Assembly: GCA_002502295.1 (NCBI GenBank)
Contig: DANX01000120.1
Span: 6,976-46,036, forward strand
DNA: 39,061 bases
Origin: Euryarchaeota archaeon UBA561
Lineage (GTDB): Archaea; Thermoplasmatota; Poseidoniia; Poseidoniales; Poseidoniaceae
Reading direction: 5' to 3'
This document shows positions 1 to 7,540 of this stretch, piece by piece. A program made the position numbers and the translations under genes. Numbering within the stretch: the first letter of the stretch is position 1; every line of letters begins with the position of its first letter. The notes beneath the pieces are model-generated. The model saw only the letters and a program-made list of their open reading frames with translations, had not been told where the DNA came from and did no database searches.

Positions 1-414
1 TCCGATCGGAAAAAAGCACTTGCTGCAGATGTCATCGTCTCAACAAGTGGAATGTTGTCAGGCGGACCAGCTCTTTGGTACTTGAATCGCCTTCGACACA
101 GCTCCAAAAACGCCGTGTTCTTTACTGGATATCAAGCAGAAGACACAGGGGGTCGAGATTTACTTGAAACCGGTTCAATCGAAATATATGGGCAGCGGCA
201 TCACGTTTCATTGCACATTGAACAATTTTCATTCTCTACCCATGCCGGACATCAAGAAATTGTCGATTTTGCAAAATCCTGTGAAGCTAAACACATCGTG
301 ATTTATCACACAGATCCAAAACATGCTCGTCCTCCGTTGGTTGAAGAATTACGAGAACTTGGACACGTTGTCCATGAACCCAAAAACGGAGAATCATACA
401 TTATTGAACATTAA
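1..414 (+). CDS. Beta-CASP metallo-beta-lactamase-fold hydrolase (C-terminal part)
   Basis: The gene is cut by the window start; the reading frame is open from base 1 and 137 C-terminal residues are visible. STSGMLSGGPALWYLNRL matches the conserved TSGM-LSGGP block of beta-CASP nucleases (archaeal CPSF-like and YSH1/RNase J relatives). FSFSTHAGHQEI and HIVIYHTDP are the C-terminal histidine-bearing blocks that complete the metal site in this superfamily. Such proteins are usually endo- or exoribonucleases using two zinc ions. No KH or other C-terminal extension follows. The N-terminal HxHxDH motif is outside the window, so the exact subfamily cannot be decided. A small gene follows within 150 bases on the same strand. 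Confidence 0.75.
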   Translation, partial: SDRKKALAADVIVSTSGMLSGGPALWYLNRLRHSSKNAVFFTGYQAEDTGGRDLLETGSIEIYGQRHHVSLHIEQFSFSTHAGHQEIVDFAKSCEAKHIVIYHTDPKHARPPLVEELRELGHVVHEPKNGESYIIEH

Positions 415-423
415 CCCTCAATC

Positions 424-603
424 ATGTACCCGAGTGCTCCCCACCCTGCTGATAATAATTTCACCGAGGAACACAATCGCTTAGATCTCGATGAACATGG
501 CATCATTTTCATGCCACAAAGAAGCGAAGCGATTGAATACATCAACATCCAGCGGAGTCATGAGTCCCATGGCTACCAAGACCCCAAAGAAGAAAAAAGG
601 TAA
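424..603 (+). CDS. Possible 59-residue overlapping small ORF
   Basis: An ATG nine bases after the hydrolase stop opens a 59-codon frame that ends inside the next gene, overlapping its start by 44 bases. The product is highly polar (central stretch LDLDEHGIIFMPQRSEAIEY) and looks protein-like, and the frame explains most of an otherwise empty 145-base gap. I do not recognise a family. Against it: in the partial duplicate of this region near 3042 the corresponding frame has a stop immediately upstream and carries on past the matching end. Differences between the copies there fit the zinc-ribbon frame better, because several fall at its third codon positions. Treat as a candidate only. Confidence 0.25.
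   Translation: MYPSAPHPADNNFTEEHNRLDLDEHGIIFMPQRSEAIEYINIQRSHESHGYQDPKEEKR
521..600 (+). repeat. Direct repeat, left copy (leader and start of zinc-ribbon gene)
   Basis: This 80-base stretch matches 3042-3121 at 67 of 80 positions by hand alignment; the first 52 bases differ at only three. It holds a TATA-like core (TTGAATAC, 533-540) about 24 bases before the ATG at 560, and the first codons of the zinc-ribbon gene. The two copies lie on the two sides of the tungstate-type transporter genes. The strong conservation of the 23 bases starting at 521 would fit a shared promoter for leaderless transcripts, or an N-terminal extension of the protein in the same frame. Confidence 0.75.
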
Positions 604-859
604 GCGCAAGCGAAAAATGCGACTCTCACTTCGTCAGTCAAAACTGAACAAAACCGGAGACGGTTACACTGACGCTCTTGGTTGGTCGACCGATGTTGGC
701 CGTACCTTATCCGATACTCCAAAACCAACCGGACCTGAAACCATTCGTGTTCAATGTGATATGTGTGGAAGCGTTTTGAAAATTCCGAAACCGAAGAAGT
801 CTCGATACACGGTGTCCTGCTCTTATCCGGAGTGCAATCACATCATGAAGTTCGATTGA
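560..859 (+). CDS. Small basic zinc-ribbon protein
   Basis: This 99-residue protein has a strongly basic N-terminus (KTPKKKKGKRKRKMRLSLRQ) and a C-terminal four-cysteine zinc ribbon: CDMC and, 18 residues on, CSYPEC, followed by a His and an end of MKFD. Basic tail plus ribbon suggests nucleic-acid binding, but no named family is recognised. The ATG at 560 was chosen because it lies in the conserved repeat about 24 bases after a TATA-like core; an in-frame ATG at 569 and ATGs at 491/497 are alternatives. In the shortened copy at 3081 the frame is kept and several differences are synonymous (ACC/ACG, CCA/CCC, AAG/AAA), which supports this frame as coding. The stop lies one base before the ATG of the tupA-like gene, suggesting co-transcription. 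Confidence 0.7.
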   Translation: MSPMATKTPKKKKGKRKRKMRLSLRQSKLNKTGDGYTDALGWSTDVGRTLSDTPKPTGPETIRVQCDMCGSVLKIPKPKKSRYTVSCSYPECNHIMKFD

Positions 860-860
860 G

Positions 861-1670
861 ATGAATCTCAAAGCATTGGTCATCGTGATGGTGATCTTTC
901 CTCTTAGCGGTTGCCTTGATACAATGGAATCATCCGACGGTTCTCTCCGTTTGGCCACAACGACGTCCATGCGGGACTCTGGTTTATTGGACGCGCTGAT
1001 TCTTGAGTTTGAAAACCTCCACGACGTCGACGTCGAATACGTCGCTGTCGGTACAGGTGCTGCCTTGCAGCTTGGGATGTCAGGGGATGTGGATGCCCTC
1101 ATCGTTCATGCACCCGAACGAGAAGCGGAATTTATCGAGGCAGGATATGCGAAGGGGCGAACGCTCATCGCTCGAAATTCCTTTGTTCTCGTTGGCCCAG
1201 ATCAATATTCAACGACCATCGATGATGCGTTTTCCCTCATTTATGAAGAGGAGCGCTGCTTCATTTCACGAGGGGATGATTCAGGCACCCACTCCAAGGA
1301 ACAAGACCTTTGGCTCCTTTTGAATGAAACGCGTGGATTACCAATGGTTGAGGACGCCAATGGATATCACCCCTCGGGCAGTTGGTACTATTCGATTGGT
1401 CAAGGAATGGGTGCAGCCATCAACATGGCTGATGAAAAATCATGCGTCACCCTATCAGATCGAGCGACAGCGCTTCAATTTCAACCAGACATCAATCTCC
1501 AACGCTCAGAATTCAACGACAGCATCATGGAAAACCAATATGCATACCTTATTGTGGATTCAACCAACACATCTTCTTCTATCCTCTTCCAAGAATTTCT
1601 GGTAAACGAAGGGCGCACCCTTATCGCTCATTTTACCATCAATGGAAATTATGCCTTCTTCGTGGATTAA
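861..1670 (+). CDS. tupA: TupA-like tungstate/molybdate ABC transporter substrate-binding lipoprotein
   Basis: A 269-residue periplasmic-binding-type protein. It starts with a short hydrophobic signal and a lipobox ending LSGC (Cys18), so it is probably lipid-anchored on the outer face of the membrane. LATTTSMRDSGLLDAL near residues 30-45 is the oxyanion-binding TTTS-D-GLL motif of TupA-type proteins; GDVDALIVHAPEREAEFI and SRGDDSGTHSKE are the other conserved blocks. TupA captures tungstate; close relatives bind molybdate, and sequence alone does not settle the anion. It follows the zinc-ribbon gene with a one-base gap. Its permease and ATPase are on the opposite strand, overlapping by four bases at the 3' ends, unlike the usual co-directional tupABC operon. 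Confidence 0.85.
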   Translation: MNLKALVIVMVIFPLSGCLDTMESSDGSLRLATTTSMRDSGLLDALILEFENLHDVDVEYVAVGTGAALQLGMSGDVDALIVHAPEREAEFIEAGYAKGRTLIARNSFVLVGPDQYSTTIDDAFSLIYEEERCFISRGDDSGTHSKEQDLWLLLNETRGLPMVEDANGYHPSGSWYYSIGQGMGAAINMADEKSCVTLSDRATALQFQPDINLQRSEFNDSIMENQYAYLIVDSTNTSSSILFQEFLVNEGRTLIAHFTINGNYAFFVD

Positions 1671-2998
1671 TCCTTGAACCATTCACCCTCTAAAAATGAA
1701 CGAGCAAACGGATCTGATTCATCCAACCGTTCTCCTTGGTGAAGCACGAGAACTCGGTCACTGATTCGATGCGCCTGCTGAATGTTATGGGTGACCATAA
1801 CAACGCACACACCACCCTCTTTCAATCGAATCAGCTCCTGTTCAATGGTTTGAACATGAAGCCAGCTTAGATTTGAGGTGCATTCATCGAGCAGCAGAAG
1901 CGATGGAGCAAAAGAAAGTTGACGAGCGAGCACTACTCGCTGGCGTTCACCACCAGAGAGGTCCTCTCCAACTTGGTTGACTTTGTCATTCAATTGGAAC
2001 AACGAACTGTAGGCACGTCCGGCTGGTTTGAGAGTTGGAAACAACCCAGACGGCAACATGAGTTCCCCAGCTACCGTTCCACGAAGGAGAATTGGACGTT
2101 GTTGAACATAAATGCAGGCCTCTGGACCAGATTTCACATCGTCTTGTTCGAGCCCGGCAAGCGATCGGAGGAGGGTCGTTTTTCCAGCACCCGACTCACC
2201 TACAATGGCCGTAATCGTTCCCGGCTCAAGCTTGATGTTAACATTCTGTAGGATTTTTTTACCTCCCTTTTCCACGTTAACAGTGCGAACTTTCGTCTCA
2301 TTGAACGGGGTTGGCGTTGGCAAATCATCGCCTTCAACGACTGTTTTCCGCGCACTTCGTCGCTTTCGCACCATAGCAGCGAGGGCGACCAGACTCAAAG
2401 AAAGGCCGAGTAACAGGGTGCCCAAGACCGCCGCCTGTTCCATGTTTCCCTTTGAGGTTTCAAGAACAATGCTCGTGGTCATGACACGGGTTTTTCCAGC
2501 GATGTTCCCCCCTACCATAATGACGGCTCCCACTTCAGCAATGGCTCTTCCAAAAGCAAGAACCACCGCATGGTACACACCATTGCTCGCAAGATTGATT
2601 TCCATTCTCAATCGTTGACGCTCATTAATACCAATCGTGGACAACGTATCGCTGTACGCTTGTCCGACTCCTTCGAACGCCGTCCACGAACCGCCCCAAA
2701 CCAGTGGGAGGATCAGGCAAGTTTGTGCGAAAATCATGGCCTCAATTGTGAACAGGAGGTCAAGGGAGCCAAGTGCTCCGGCTTTCGAAAATAGGGAATA
2801 GACAAACACACCCACGACCACTGGAGGTAGACCGTAGAGGGCGGTAATCAAGGTCTTCAGTCGCTTGAAAAAAGGCGATGTTTGACGTGCGCACCATGCC
2901 CCAAGCGGTACACCGAGGAACGTGGCAAGAACCGTTGCTGTACCGCTGGTCATGAACGTGGTTTGAATGGCTTGGGTGAGTGCAGCACCGTCAACCAT
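1667..2998 (-). CDS. Fused TupB-TupC: tungstate-type ABC permease and ATPase in one chain
   Basis: Length is 443 residues. Roughly residues 1-215 form a permease with several hydrophobic segments and the cytoplasmic-loop motif GRAIAEVGAVIMVGGNIAGK, as in TupB/WtpB permeases. A charged linker (RKRRSARK) leads to an ABC ATPase from about residue 235: Walker A GESGAGKTT, signature LSGGERQR, Walker B LLLLDECTS and H-loop VTHN. TupB and TupC are normally separate proteins, so this is a one-chain version needing only homodimerisation to form the membrane part. It would import tungstate or molybdate delivered by the TupA-like protein encoded convergently. Supply of W/Mo fits the moeA gene 2.4 kb away. 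The ATG at 2998 begins just before the first transmembrane stretch. Confidence 0.85.
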   Translation of the reverse strand: MVDGAALTQAIQTTFMTSGTATVLATFLGVPLGAWCARQTSPFFKRLKTLITALYGLPPVVVGVFVYSLFSKAGALGSLDLLFTIEAMIFAQTCLILPLVWGGSWTAFEGVGQAYSDTLSTIGINERQRLRMEINLASNGVYHAVVLAFGRAIAEVGAVIMVGGNIAGKTRVMTTSIVLETSKGNMEQAAVLGTLLLGLSLSLVALAAMVRKRRSARKTVVEGDDLPTPTPFNETKVRTVNVEKGGKKILQNVNIKLEPGTITAIVGESGAGKTTLLRSLAGLEQDDVKSGPEACIYVQQRPILLRGTVAGELMLPSGLFPTLKPAGRAYSSLFQLNDKVNQVGEDLSGGERQRVVLARQLSFAPSLLLLDECTSNLSWLHVQTIEQELIRLKEGGVCVVMVTHNIQQAHRISDRVLVLHQGERLDESDPFARSFLEGEWFKD

Positions 2999-3041
2999 GA
3001 TGTGGCATCGAACCCCCCTCCATCATTCTACCTGTATCTTT

Positions 3042-3121
3042 GAAGCGAAGCGATTGAATACATCCACATCAAGCGGAGACATGAGTCCCATGGTTGCGAA
3101 GACGCCCAAAGAGGAAAAACA
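3042..3121 (+). repeat. Direct repeat, right copy (leader and start of shortened zinc-ribbon gene)
   Basis: Second copy of the 80-base repeat at 521-600, with the same TATA-like core (TTGAATAC, about 3054-3061) about 24 bases before the ATG at 3081. After it the sequence jumps to the equivalent of the last 20 codons of the full-length gene. The copy therefore arose by partial duplication with an internal deletion of about 65 codons, or the reverse. It sits just upstream of the divergently oriented permease-ATPase start, so the repeats flank the transporter genes on both sides. Confidence 0.7.
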
Positions 3122-3179
3122 ACGCTGGACCGTTCTGTGCTCTTCCTCAGCGTGTGGGCATAGGAAGAAGTTTAACTGA
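3081..3179 (+). CDS. Shortened zinc-ribbon paralogue (32 residues) or its remnant
   Basis: The frame encodes 32 residues: an N-terminus MSPMVAKTPKEEK like that of the gene at 560, joined directly to RWTVLCSSSACGHRKKFN, which aligns with RYTVSCSYPECNHIMKFD at the end of that gene (about half identical). The basic middle and the first CxxC pair are missing, so only two cysteines and a histidine remain and a classical four-ligand zinc ribbon cannot form within one chain. Start, frame and stop are intact, and the stop has the same TGAG context as the parent. It could be a functional micro-protein or a decaying copy; the sequence does not decide. The FkbM-type gene starts 10 bases later. Confidence 0.5.
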   Translation: MSPMVAKTPKEEKQRWTVLCSSSACGHRKKFN

Positions 3180-3188
3180 GGCTTCATC

Positions 3189-4028
3189 ATGATACGAGCG
3201 TTTTATTGGCGCCTTCATCTTGGTTTCAAGAAAATCAAATCAACACGCCTTCGAAAGAAACTTGGCCAGAACATCAAAGCCATCATTACGAAGAGCGAAA
3301 ACGGTTTATTCGCCGTTGACCCACAAGACCTTGAAGTTGGCCAAAAGCTGCGCTCAGGTGGATTTGGTATTGACGAAGTGCAACGACTCAAGACCTTCAT
3401 TAACATGGATTCGAAGGTTCTGATCGTAGGAACGCACATCGGCGCATTAGCCATACCACTTTCAAAACATTGTAAAGAAATAACAGCGATTGAAGCAAAT
3501 CCAAACACCTTTGAATTGTTGGAAATAAATCTTCACCTCAATCATGCTAAAAACATAACACCACACAATATTTTAGCGAACGACTCCCACGAGAAAGTAG
3601 AGTTTCTTCTCAACACCGTAAACTCAGGTGGAAGCAAGAGAAAACCAAAGAAGAGCAGTTTCCTCTATGATTTCGATAATCCAGAAATCATTGAATTACA
3701 ATCCCACAAACTCGATGATTATCTATCAGAACATGACTATGACCTCGTTTTATTGGACATAGAGGGATCTGAGTATTTTGCAATGAAGGGCATGAAAGAC
3801 ATTCTCTCTAATTGCAAAACATTGGTCGTTGAATTTTTGCCACACCATCTCAAGAACGTTGCAGACATTGATGTTGAAACATTCATCTCAGTTCTACCTG
3901 GCCATTTTACTAAATTTAATCTCCCGGATCATCAACAAGAACACAACATTTCCGAAGTCAAGACAGTCCTTCAGAACATGTACGATGCCAACATCGGTGA
4001 GGATGGAATTATATTCACTTCGAATTAG
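3189..4028 (+). CDS. FkbM-family SAM-dependent methyltransferase
   Basis: A 279-residue protein. The SAM-binding start is VLIVGTHIGALAIPLSKHC (about residue 78), followed by the acidic ribose-binding end ITAIEANPNTFELLEINL. The FkbM hallmark LVLLDIEGSEYFAMKGM lies near residue 184. Family members O-methylate sugars or other small hydroxyl substrates, often in exopolysaccharide or glycan clusters; the substrate here is unknown. The N-terminus is basic (RLHLGFKKIKSTRLRKKLG) and precedes the methyltransferase domain. Base composition and codon choice (AAA, ATT, AAT, TTA) are visibly more AT-rich than most of the window, as in the next gene, suggesting a recently acquired glycan-modification pair. 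Confidence 0.8.
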   Translation: MIRAFYWRLHLGFKKIKSTRLRKKLGQNIKAIITKSENGLFAVDPQDLEVGQKLRSGGFGIDEVQRLKTFINMDSKVLIVGTHIGALAIPLSKHCKEITAIEANPNTFELLEINLHLNHAKNITPHNILANDSHEKVEFLLNTVNSGGSKRKPKKSSFLYDFDNPEIIELQSHKLDDYLSEHDYDLVLLDIEGSEYFAMKGMKDILSNCKTLVVEFLPHHLKNVADIDVETFISVLPGHFTKFNLPDHQQEHNISEVKTVLQNMYDANIGEDGIIFTSN

Positions 4029-4053
4029 AAATTAGTTCTACCATACCGGCTCA

Positions 4054-4062
4054 ACATTATAG
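4054..4062 (+). promoter_or_regulatory. Possible TATA promoter for the GT4 gene
   Basis: ACATTATAG lies about 28 bases before the ATG at 4086, the distance expected for a leaderless archaeal transcript. No Shine-Dalgarno sequence is seen before that ATG, which supports leaderless initiation. Assigned by eye only. Confidence 0.35.
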
Positions 4063-4085
4063 CAACCACCCCTCTCACATGATAC

Positions 4086-5321
4086 ATGACTCACCCTCAA
4101 AGAAAGCGCCTTTTAATCGTGAAAGGCTCTTTTGAGCAGTTTGGTGGAGGAGAAAGAGATCTGATCAACAACCTTGAAGCTTGGTCGAAATATTTCGATT
4201 TAAGCTTTGCAACGTTGCATCCGAATAAAGAACTCATCGAGAAATTAAATGAATTGAACATACCTCTTTTCTCTCCCGTGAGGGATTGGTCGTACTCACG
4301 TGGAATCTTTTCAGAAATCTTTGCTAAATCATCTCGTACTGCATCAAAAAAATGGTACTCCATGCTTTCGTTAACAAAACAAGGAATTGGTTTGAACACC
4401 TTGTTTTCTAACATTGATGCTGTGAACATAACAACAGGAATGGCCTCGTTGGAAATTCTTCCATTGATACCGAACAACCTCCCAATTCACACACATATGC
4501 TTGAACCAAACCGGGGTTTACACAGCAACGACCTCCACTACGACGTCGATGGAACACCAAAACAAAACCTCAAATTAACAAATTTTCTTTTGTCTAAACA
4601 GAGAAAAATCGATAAAAAGCTAGTAGTGCTTGCATCCGAGAGAGGAGGAATCAGTGGTAATTCGAAAAACACGTGCGATCGAATCAACCAAGTGTATGGT
4701 GTTAAATCCAACTTTCTTTATCCCAGCATAGATACCAATCTTTGGCCGATGAAACCAACCAAAGACGAGGACTGGGAATCTGTTTCCGAAGAATTTAATC
4801 TTGTCAAGAATGAGTATGTCGTTACGATTGGCCATGCTATTTTTGCAAAAGGCCTATGGAAAACCATCAACAAACTTAGCCATTCAAATTTACAGATTGT
4901 TCAACTCGGCGGTGGCGTCAATGAAAAACACAAGGAGCATGCCAAGAAAAACAATGTTGTGTTAAAGGCCCTGCCAAGGGTATCACAAGCGACCATTAGA
5001 GCATTGATGAGAAACGCCAAGGCGATGGTGAGCAACGCCATCAACGAACCATTTGGCCTCACGCCACCAGAGGCGTATTTTGTTGATTGTCCCGTTATCG
5101 TTTCAAATCAAGGTGGATTTAGAGAGACGGTCGTCGATGGACAAACCGGACGTTTGATGAATGAAGGAGATGACTGGATTTCAGCAATAGATGAAGGGCA
5201 TAAACACCGAAAGGAATGGTCGAAGGCTGGACGAGATCACATCAAAAAAATCGATTTAACACCCGAGACACAGGCCAGGAAGGTATTCGAATATTTTACT
5301 CAGTATTTTGAAGAGGAATAA
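4086..5321 (+). CDS. Glycosyltransferase family 4 protein
   Basis: A 411-residue protein of GT-B fold. The N-terminus LLIVKGSFEQFGGGERDLIN has the glycine-rich donor/acceptor loop typical of GT4 enzymes. The C-terminal half has YVVTIGHAIFAKGLWKTI and NEPFGLTPPEAYFVDCPVIV, the E-x7-E nucleotide-sugar-binding motif, followed by SNQGGFRETVVDGQTGRLM. It probably transfers a sugar from a nucleotide sugar to a surface glycan or glycolipid at the cytoplasmic face of the membrane. No membrane segment is evident. It follows the FkbM methyltransferase by 57 bases and shares its AT-rich codon use, so the two may build and methylate the same glycan. Donor and acceptor cannot be told from sequence. Confidence 0.8.
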   Translation: MTHPQRKRLLIVKGSFEQFGGGERDLINNLEAWSKYFDLSFATLHPNKELIEKLNELNIPLFSPVRDWSYSRGIFSEIFAKSSRTASKKWYSMLSLTKQGIGLNTLFSNIDAVNITTGMASLEILPLIPNNLPIHTHMLEPNRGLHSNDLHYDVDGTPKQNLKLTNFLLSKQRKIDKKLVVLASERGGISGNSKNTCDRINQVYGVKSNFLYPSIDTNLWPMKPTKDEDWESVSEEFNLVKNEYVVTIGHAIFAKGLWKTINKLSHSNLQIVQLGGGVNEKHKEHAKKNNVVLKALPRVSQATIRALMRNAKAMVSNAINEPFGLTPPEAYFVDCPVIVSNQGGFRETVVDGQTGRLMNEGDDWISAIDEGHKHRKEWSKAGRDHIKKIDLTPETQARKVFEYFTQYFEEE

Positions 5322-5439
5322 TCGCCGATGGCCGTCATGAAGCTGACGTATCAGGCACTGACAAGAACGCCGAATGCATCACTCCAAGCACTCTCTCAGT
5401 GACCCACATCCTCAAGCACAAGGCCTGCATGGGGGGATC

Positions 5440-6645
5440 ATGGTTGACTGCCCCTACTTCATCACCGTCGAGGAGGCGATGGCGATATGCCAAAAATCTC
5501 CTCCTCAAATAGAGGTCGAGACCCTCCCAATTTGGGAATCCACCGGTCGCATTTTAGCCGAAGATCTGGCGAGCAAGGTGGACGACCCACCCTTTGACAA
5601 TTCATCCATGGACGGTTTTGCCTGCCGTTTTGATTCTGACGCTACCTATCCCCTCACCCTCACGATCGTCGGTATGCAGGCGGCGACGGGTGCGAACAAA
5701 CCCCTCACGGTCGGAGATGGCCAAGCGGCTCGTATCATGACGGGAGCGCCGATGCCACCAGGGTCCGACGCCATCCTCCCCATTGAACGGTGTCGGGTGG
5801 ATCAGGACAATGTCACACTGTTGGAGGCACCAAAACCACACTTTGTTCGCCGCCAGGGGGAAAACCTCCAACATGGACACATCGCTCTCAAGAAAGGGCA
5901 ACAACTCACCCCATCGAGGTTAGGGCTTTGCGCTACGATGGGTCATGCAACCGTTGCGGTTTACCGTCGATTGAAGGTCGCGATTCTTTCCACAGGAGAT
6001 GAACTCAAGCCGCCCGGTGAGTCATTGACACACGGTGAAATCTACGAGTCAAACTCCTATGGGCTGGCTGGATTGGTCGAATGGGCGGGCCATACTCCCG
6101 TTCGATTCCCAGCCGTCGCCGATTCAATGGATTCACTTCGCCAAGCCTTGAATGAAGCCAGTTCCACATGCGATGTTATTCTGACTTCAGGGGGTGTCTC
6201 GATGGGCGAATTCGATTACGTACGTCGATTGATGGAGGAAGAAGGCGACATCCATTTTTGGAGAATGAAAATCCGTCCCGGTTCACCTCCACTGTTCGGA
6301 ACGTGGTCATCCACACCCTTGTTCGGACTTCCTGGTAATCCCGTGTCGAGCCATGTGGTGTTCCGAATGCTGGTCGCGCCATATCTTCGCCATGCTCTTG
6401 GGTCCGATGGGCCGAAGGAATGGACGGTTCGGGCCAAGTTGTGCGACCCGGTTAAATCCACCAAAGATTGCGTCACGCTTCGGCGCGTCACACTTGTGTC
6501 AACCGAAGAGGGAATGATGGCGTATCAACCTCGCCACCAAGGCTCCGGAAACATCGAAAGTTTGGCTAGCGCACACGGACTAACCCTGCTTCAACCAGGA
6601 CAATCTGGTGAAGTGGGAACATGGATTGATGTTCTTGTATTGTAG
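5440..6645 (+). CDS. moeA: Molybdopterin molybdenumtransferase MoeA
   Basis: The product has 401 residues, the normal length for MoeA. Motifs in order: FDNSSMDGFACR, RIMTGAPMPPGSDAILPIE, AILSTGDELKPPGESLTHGE with YESNSYGLAGLVEWAG, TSGGVSMGEFDYV and FGLPGNPVSSHVVF. MoeA inserts molybdate or tungstate into adenylylated molybdopterin, making the active cofactor. The start at 5440 was preferred over the in-frame ATG at 5374: it follows a purine run (GGGGGGATC), and FITVEEAMAIC is where the family normally begins, while the extra 22 residues look random. The nearby TupA/TupBC transporter would supply the oxyanion. The next gene begins directly after the stop. Confidence 0.92.
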   Translation: MVDCPYFITVEEAMAICQKSPPQIEVETLPIWESTGRILAEDLASKVDDPPFDNSSMDGFACRFDSDATYPLTLTIVGMQAATGANKPLTVGDGQAARIMTGAPMPPGSDAILPIERCRVDQDNVTLLEAPKPHFVRRQGENLQHGHIALKKGQQLTPSRLGLCATMGHATVAVYRRLKVAILSTGDELKPPGESLTHGEIYESNSYGLAGLVEWAGHTPVRFPAVADSMDSLRQALNEASSTCDVILTSGGVSMGEFDYVRRLMEEEGDIHFWRMKIRPGSPPLFGTWSSTPLFGLPGNPVSSHVVFRMLVAPYLRHALGSDGPKEWTVRAKLCDPVKSTKDCVTLRRVTLVSTEEGMMAYQPRHQGSGNIESLASAHGLTLLQPGQSGEVGTWIDVLVL

Positions 6646-7524
6646 GTGATTCGAGTGAAACATGAACAAATCGGCAAGGGAGACCTTCTTTCAACCCTGC
6701 GAACCATCTTTCCCAATTCGAGTTCATCCTCACTCAGAAAAATGCTAACCCAAGGGCGCATTCTGGTCAACGAAGAGGTTGTTCATCGTGCAAAGCATCC
6801 TCTAAATCCAGGAGACGTGGTCGAAATATTAGGTCGCCAGCGAGCCGAAGAACGAACACCTCCTCCCCAACAACCTTCACCTGTTGACCTTGACATTCTC
6901 TTTGAAGACGCGACCCTTTTGGTCGTCAATAAACCGAATCAACTGCTTTCGGTCGCAACCGATCGCTTGGAAATGGATACCCTTCACAGCCGCTGCGTGG
7001 AACACGTCCGGCTCACCGACGAGCGAAGTTGGTGTTTCATTGTTCATCGTCTTGACAAAGAAACGTCGGGCATTATGGTCCTAGCCAAGACCAAGCAGGC
7101 AAAGGAAGAACTTCAACAGCAATTCAGCGACCGCCTTGTTCATCGTCTGTATGTTGCTCGGGTGGAAGGAAAGCCAGCACCGCCAACGGGAACAGTCCAC
7201 TCGTGGCTGATGGAAGATAAACACTTGAACGTCAAGGCCGTCAACAAAAATCATCCGAAAGGAAAGGAGGCCATTTCCCATTATTCAACAACATGGTCCG
7301 ATGAAGAAACCGCCTTGGTTGACGTCATGATCGAGACCGGACGTCGTCACCAAATACGTATGGCGATGCAGCACCTTGGGACACCAGTCGTTGGTGATGA
7401 TCGACACGGCGCTTTGACCAACCCCCAGCGACGCGTGATGTTACATGCCTCTTCCCTGGAGTTTCTTCATCCGGAGACGCACGACCCGGTTCGGTTCGAA
7501 GCCCCACTTCCGTTTGGTTTCTGA
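6646..7524 (+). CDS. RluA-family RNA pseudouridine synthase with S4 domain
   Basis: Length is 292 residues. An N-terminal S4 RNA-binding domain (about residues 2-65; SLRKMLTQGRILVNEEVV, NPGDVVEIL) precedes the catalytic domain. That domain contains HRLDKETSGIMVLAKT with the catalytic Asp, and the family markers LFEDATLLVVNKPNQLLSV and TGRRHQIRMAMQHLGTPVVG. The enzyme isomerises uridine to pseudouridine in rRNA or tRNA; the target position is unknown. RluA-type synthases with an S4 domain are mainly bacterial, so transfer is likely. The start is a GTG abutting the moeA stop, with a second GTG at 6655; both leave the S4 domain intact. Probably co-transcribed with moeA. The 3' end faces a convergent gene 16 bases on. 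Confidence 0.88.
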   Translation: MIRVKHEQIGKGDLLSTLRTIFPNSSSSSLRKMLTQGRILVNEEVVHRAKHPLNPGDVVEILGRQRAEERTPPPQQPSPVDLDILFEDATLLVVNKPNQLLSVATDRLEMDTLHSRCVEHVRLTDERSWCFIVHRLDKETSGIMVLAKTKQAKEELQQQFSDRLVHRLYVARVEGKPAPPTGTVHSWLMEDKHLNVKAVNKNHPKGKEAISHYSTTWSDEETALVDVMIETGRRHQIRMAMQHLGTPVVGDDRHGALTNPQRRVMLHASSLEFLHPETHDPVRFEAPLPFGF

Positions 7525-7540
7525 GGCGAAACGACCAGCT

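Noticed and set aside
5335..5350. CGTCA...TGACG inverted repeat between the GT4 and moeA genes
   Set aside because: Only five base pairs with no T-run or TATA context; expected by chance.
7487..7502. GGTTCGAAGCC resembling a tRNA T-loop
   Set aside because: It is inside the pseudouridine synthase coding end and no acceptor stem, D-arm or anticodon arm surrounds it.
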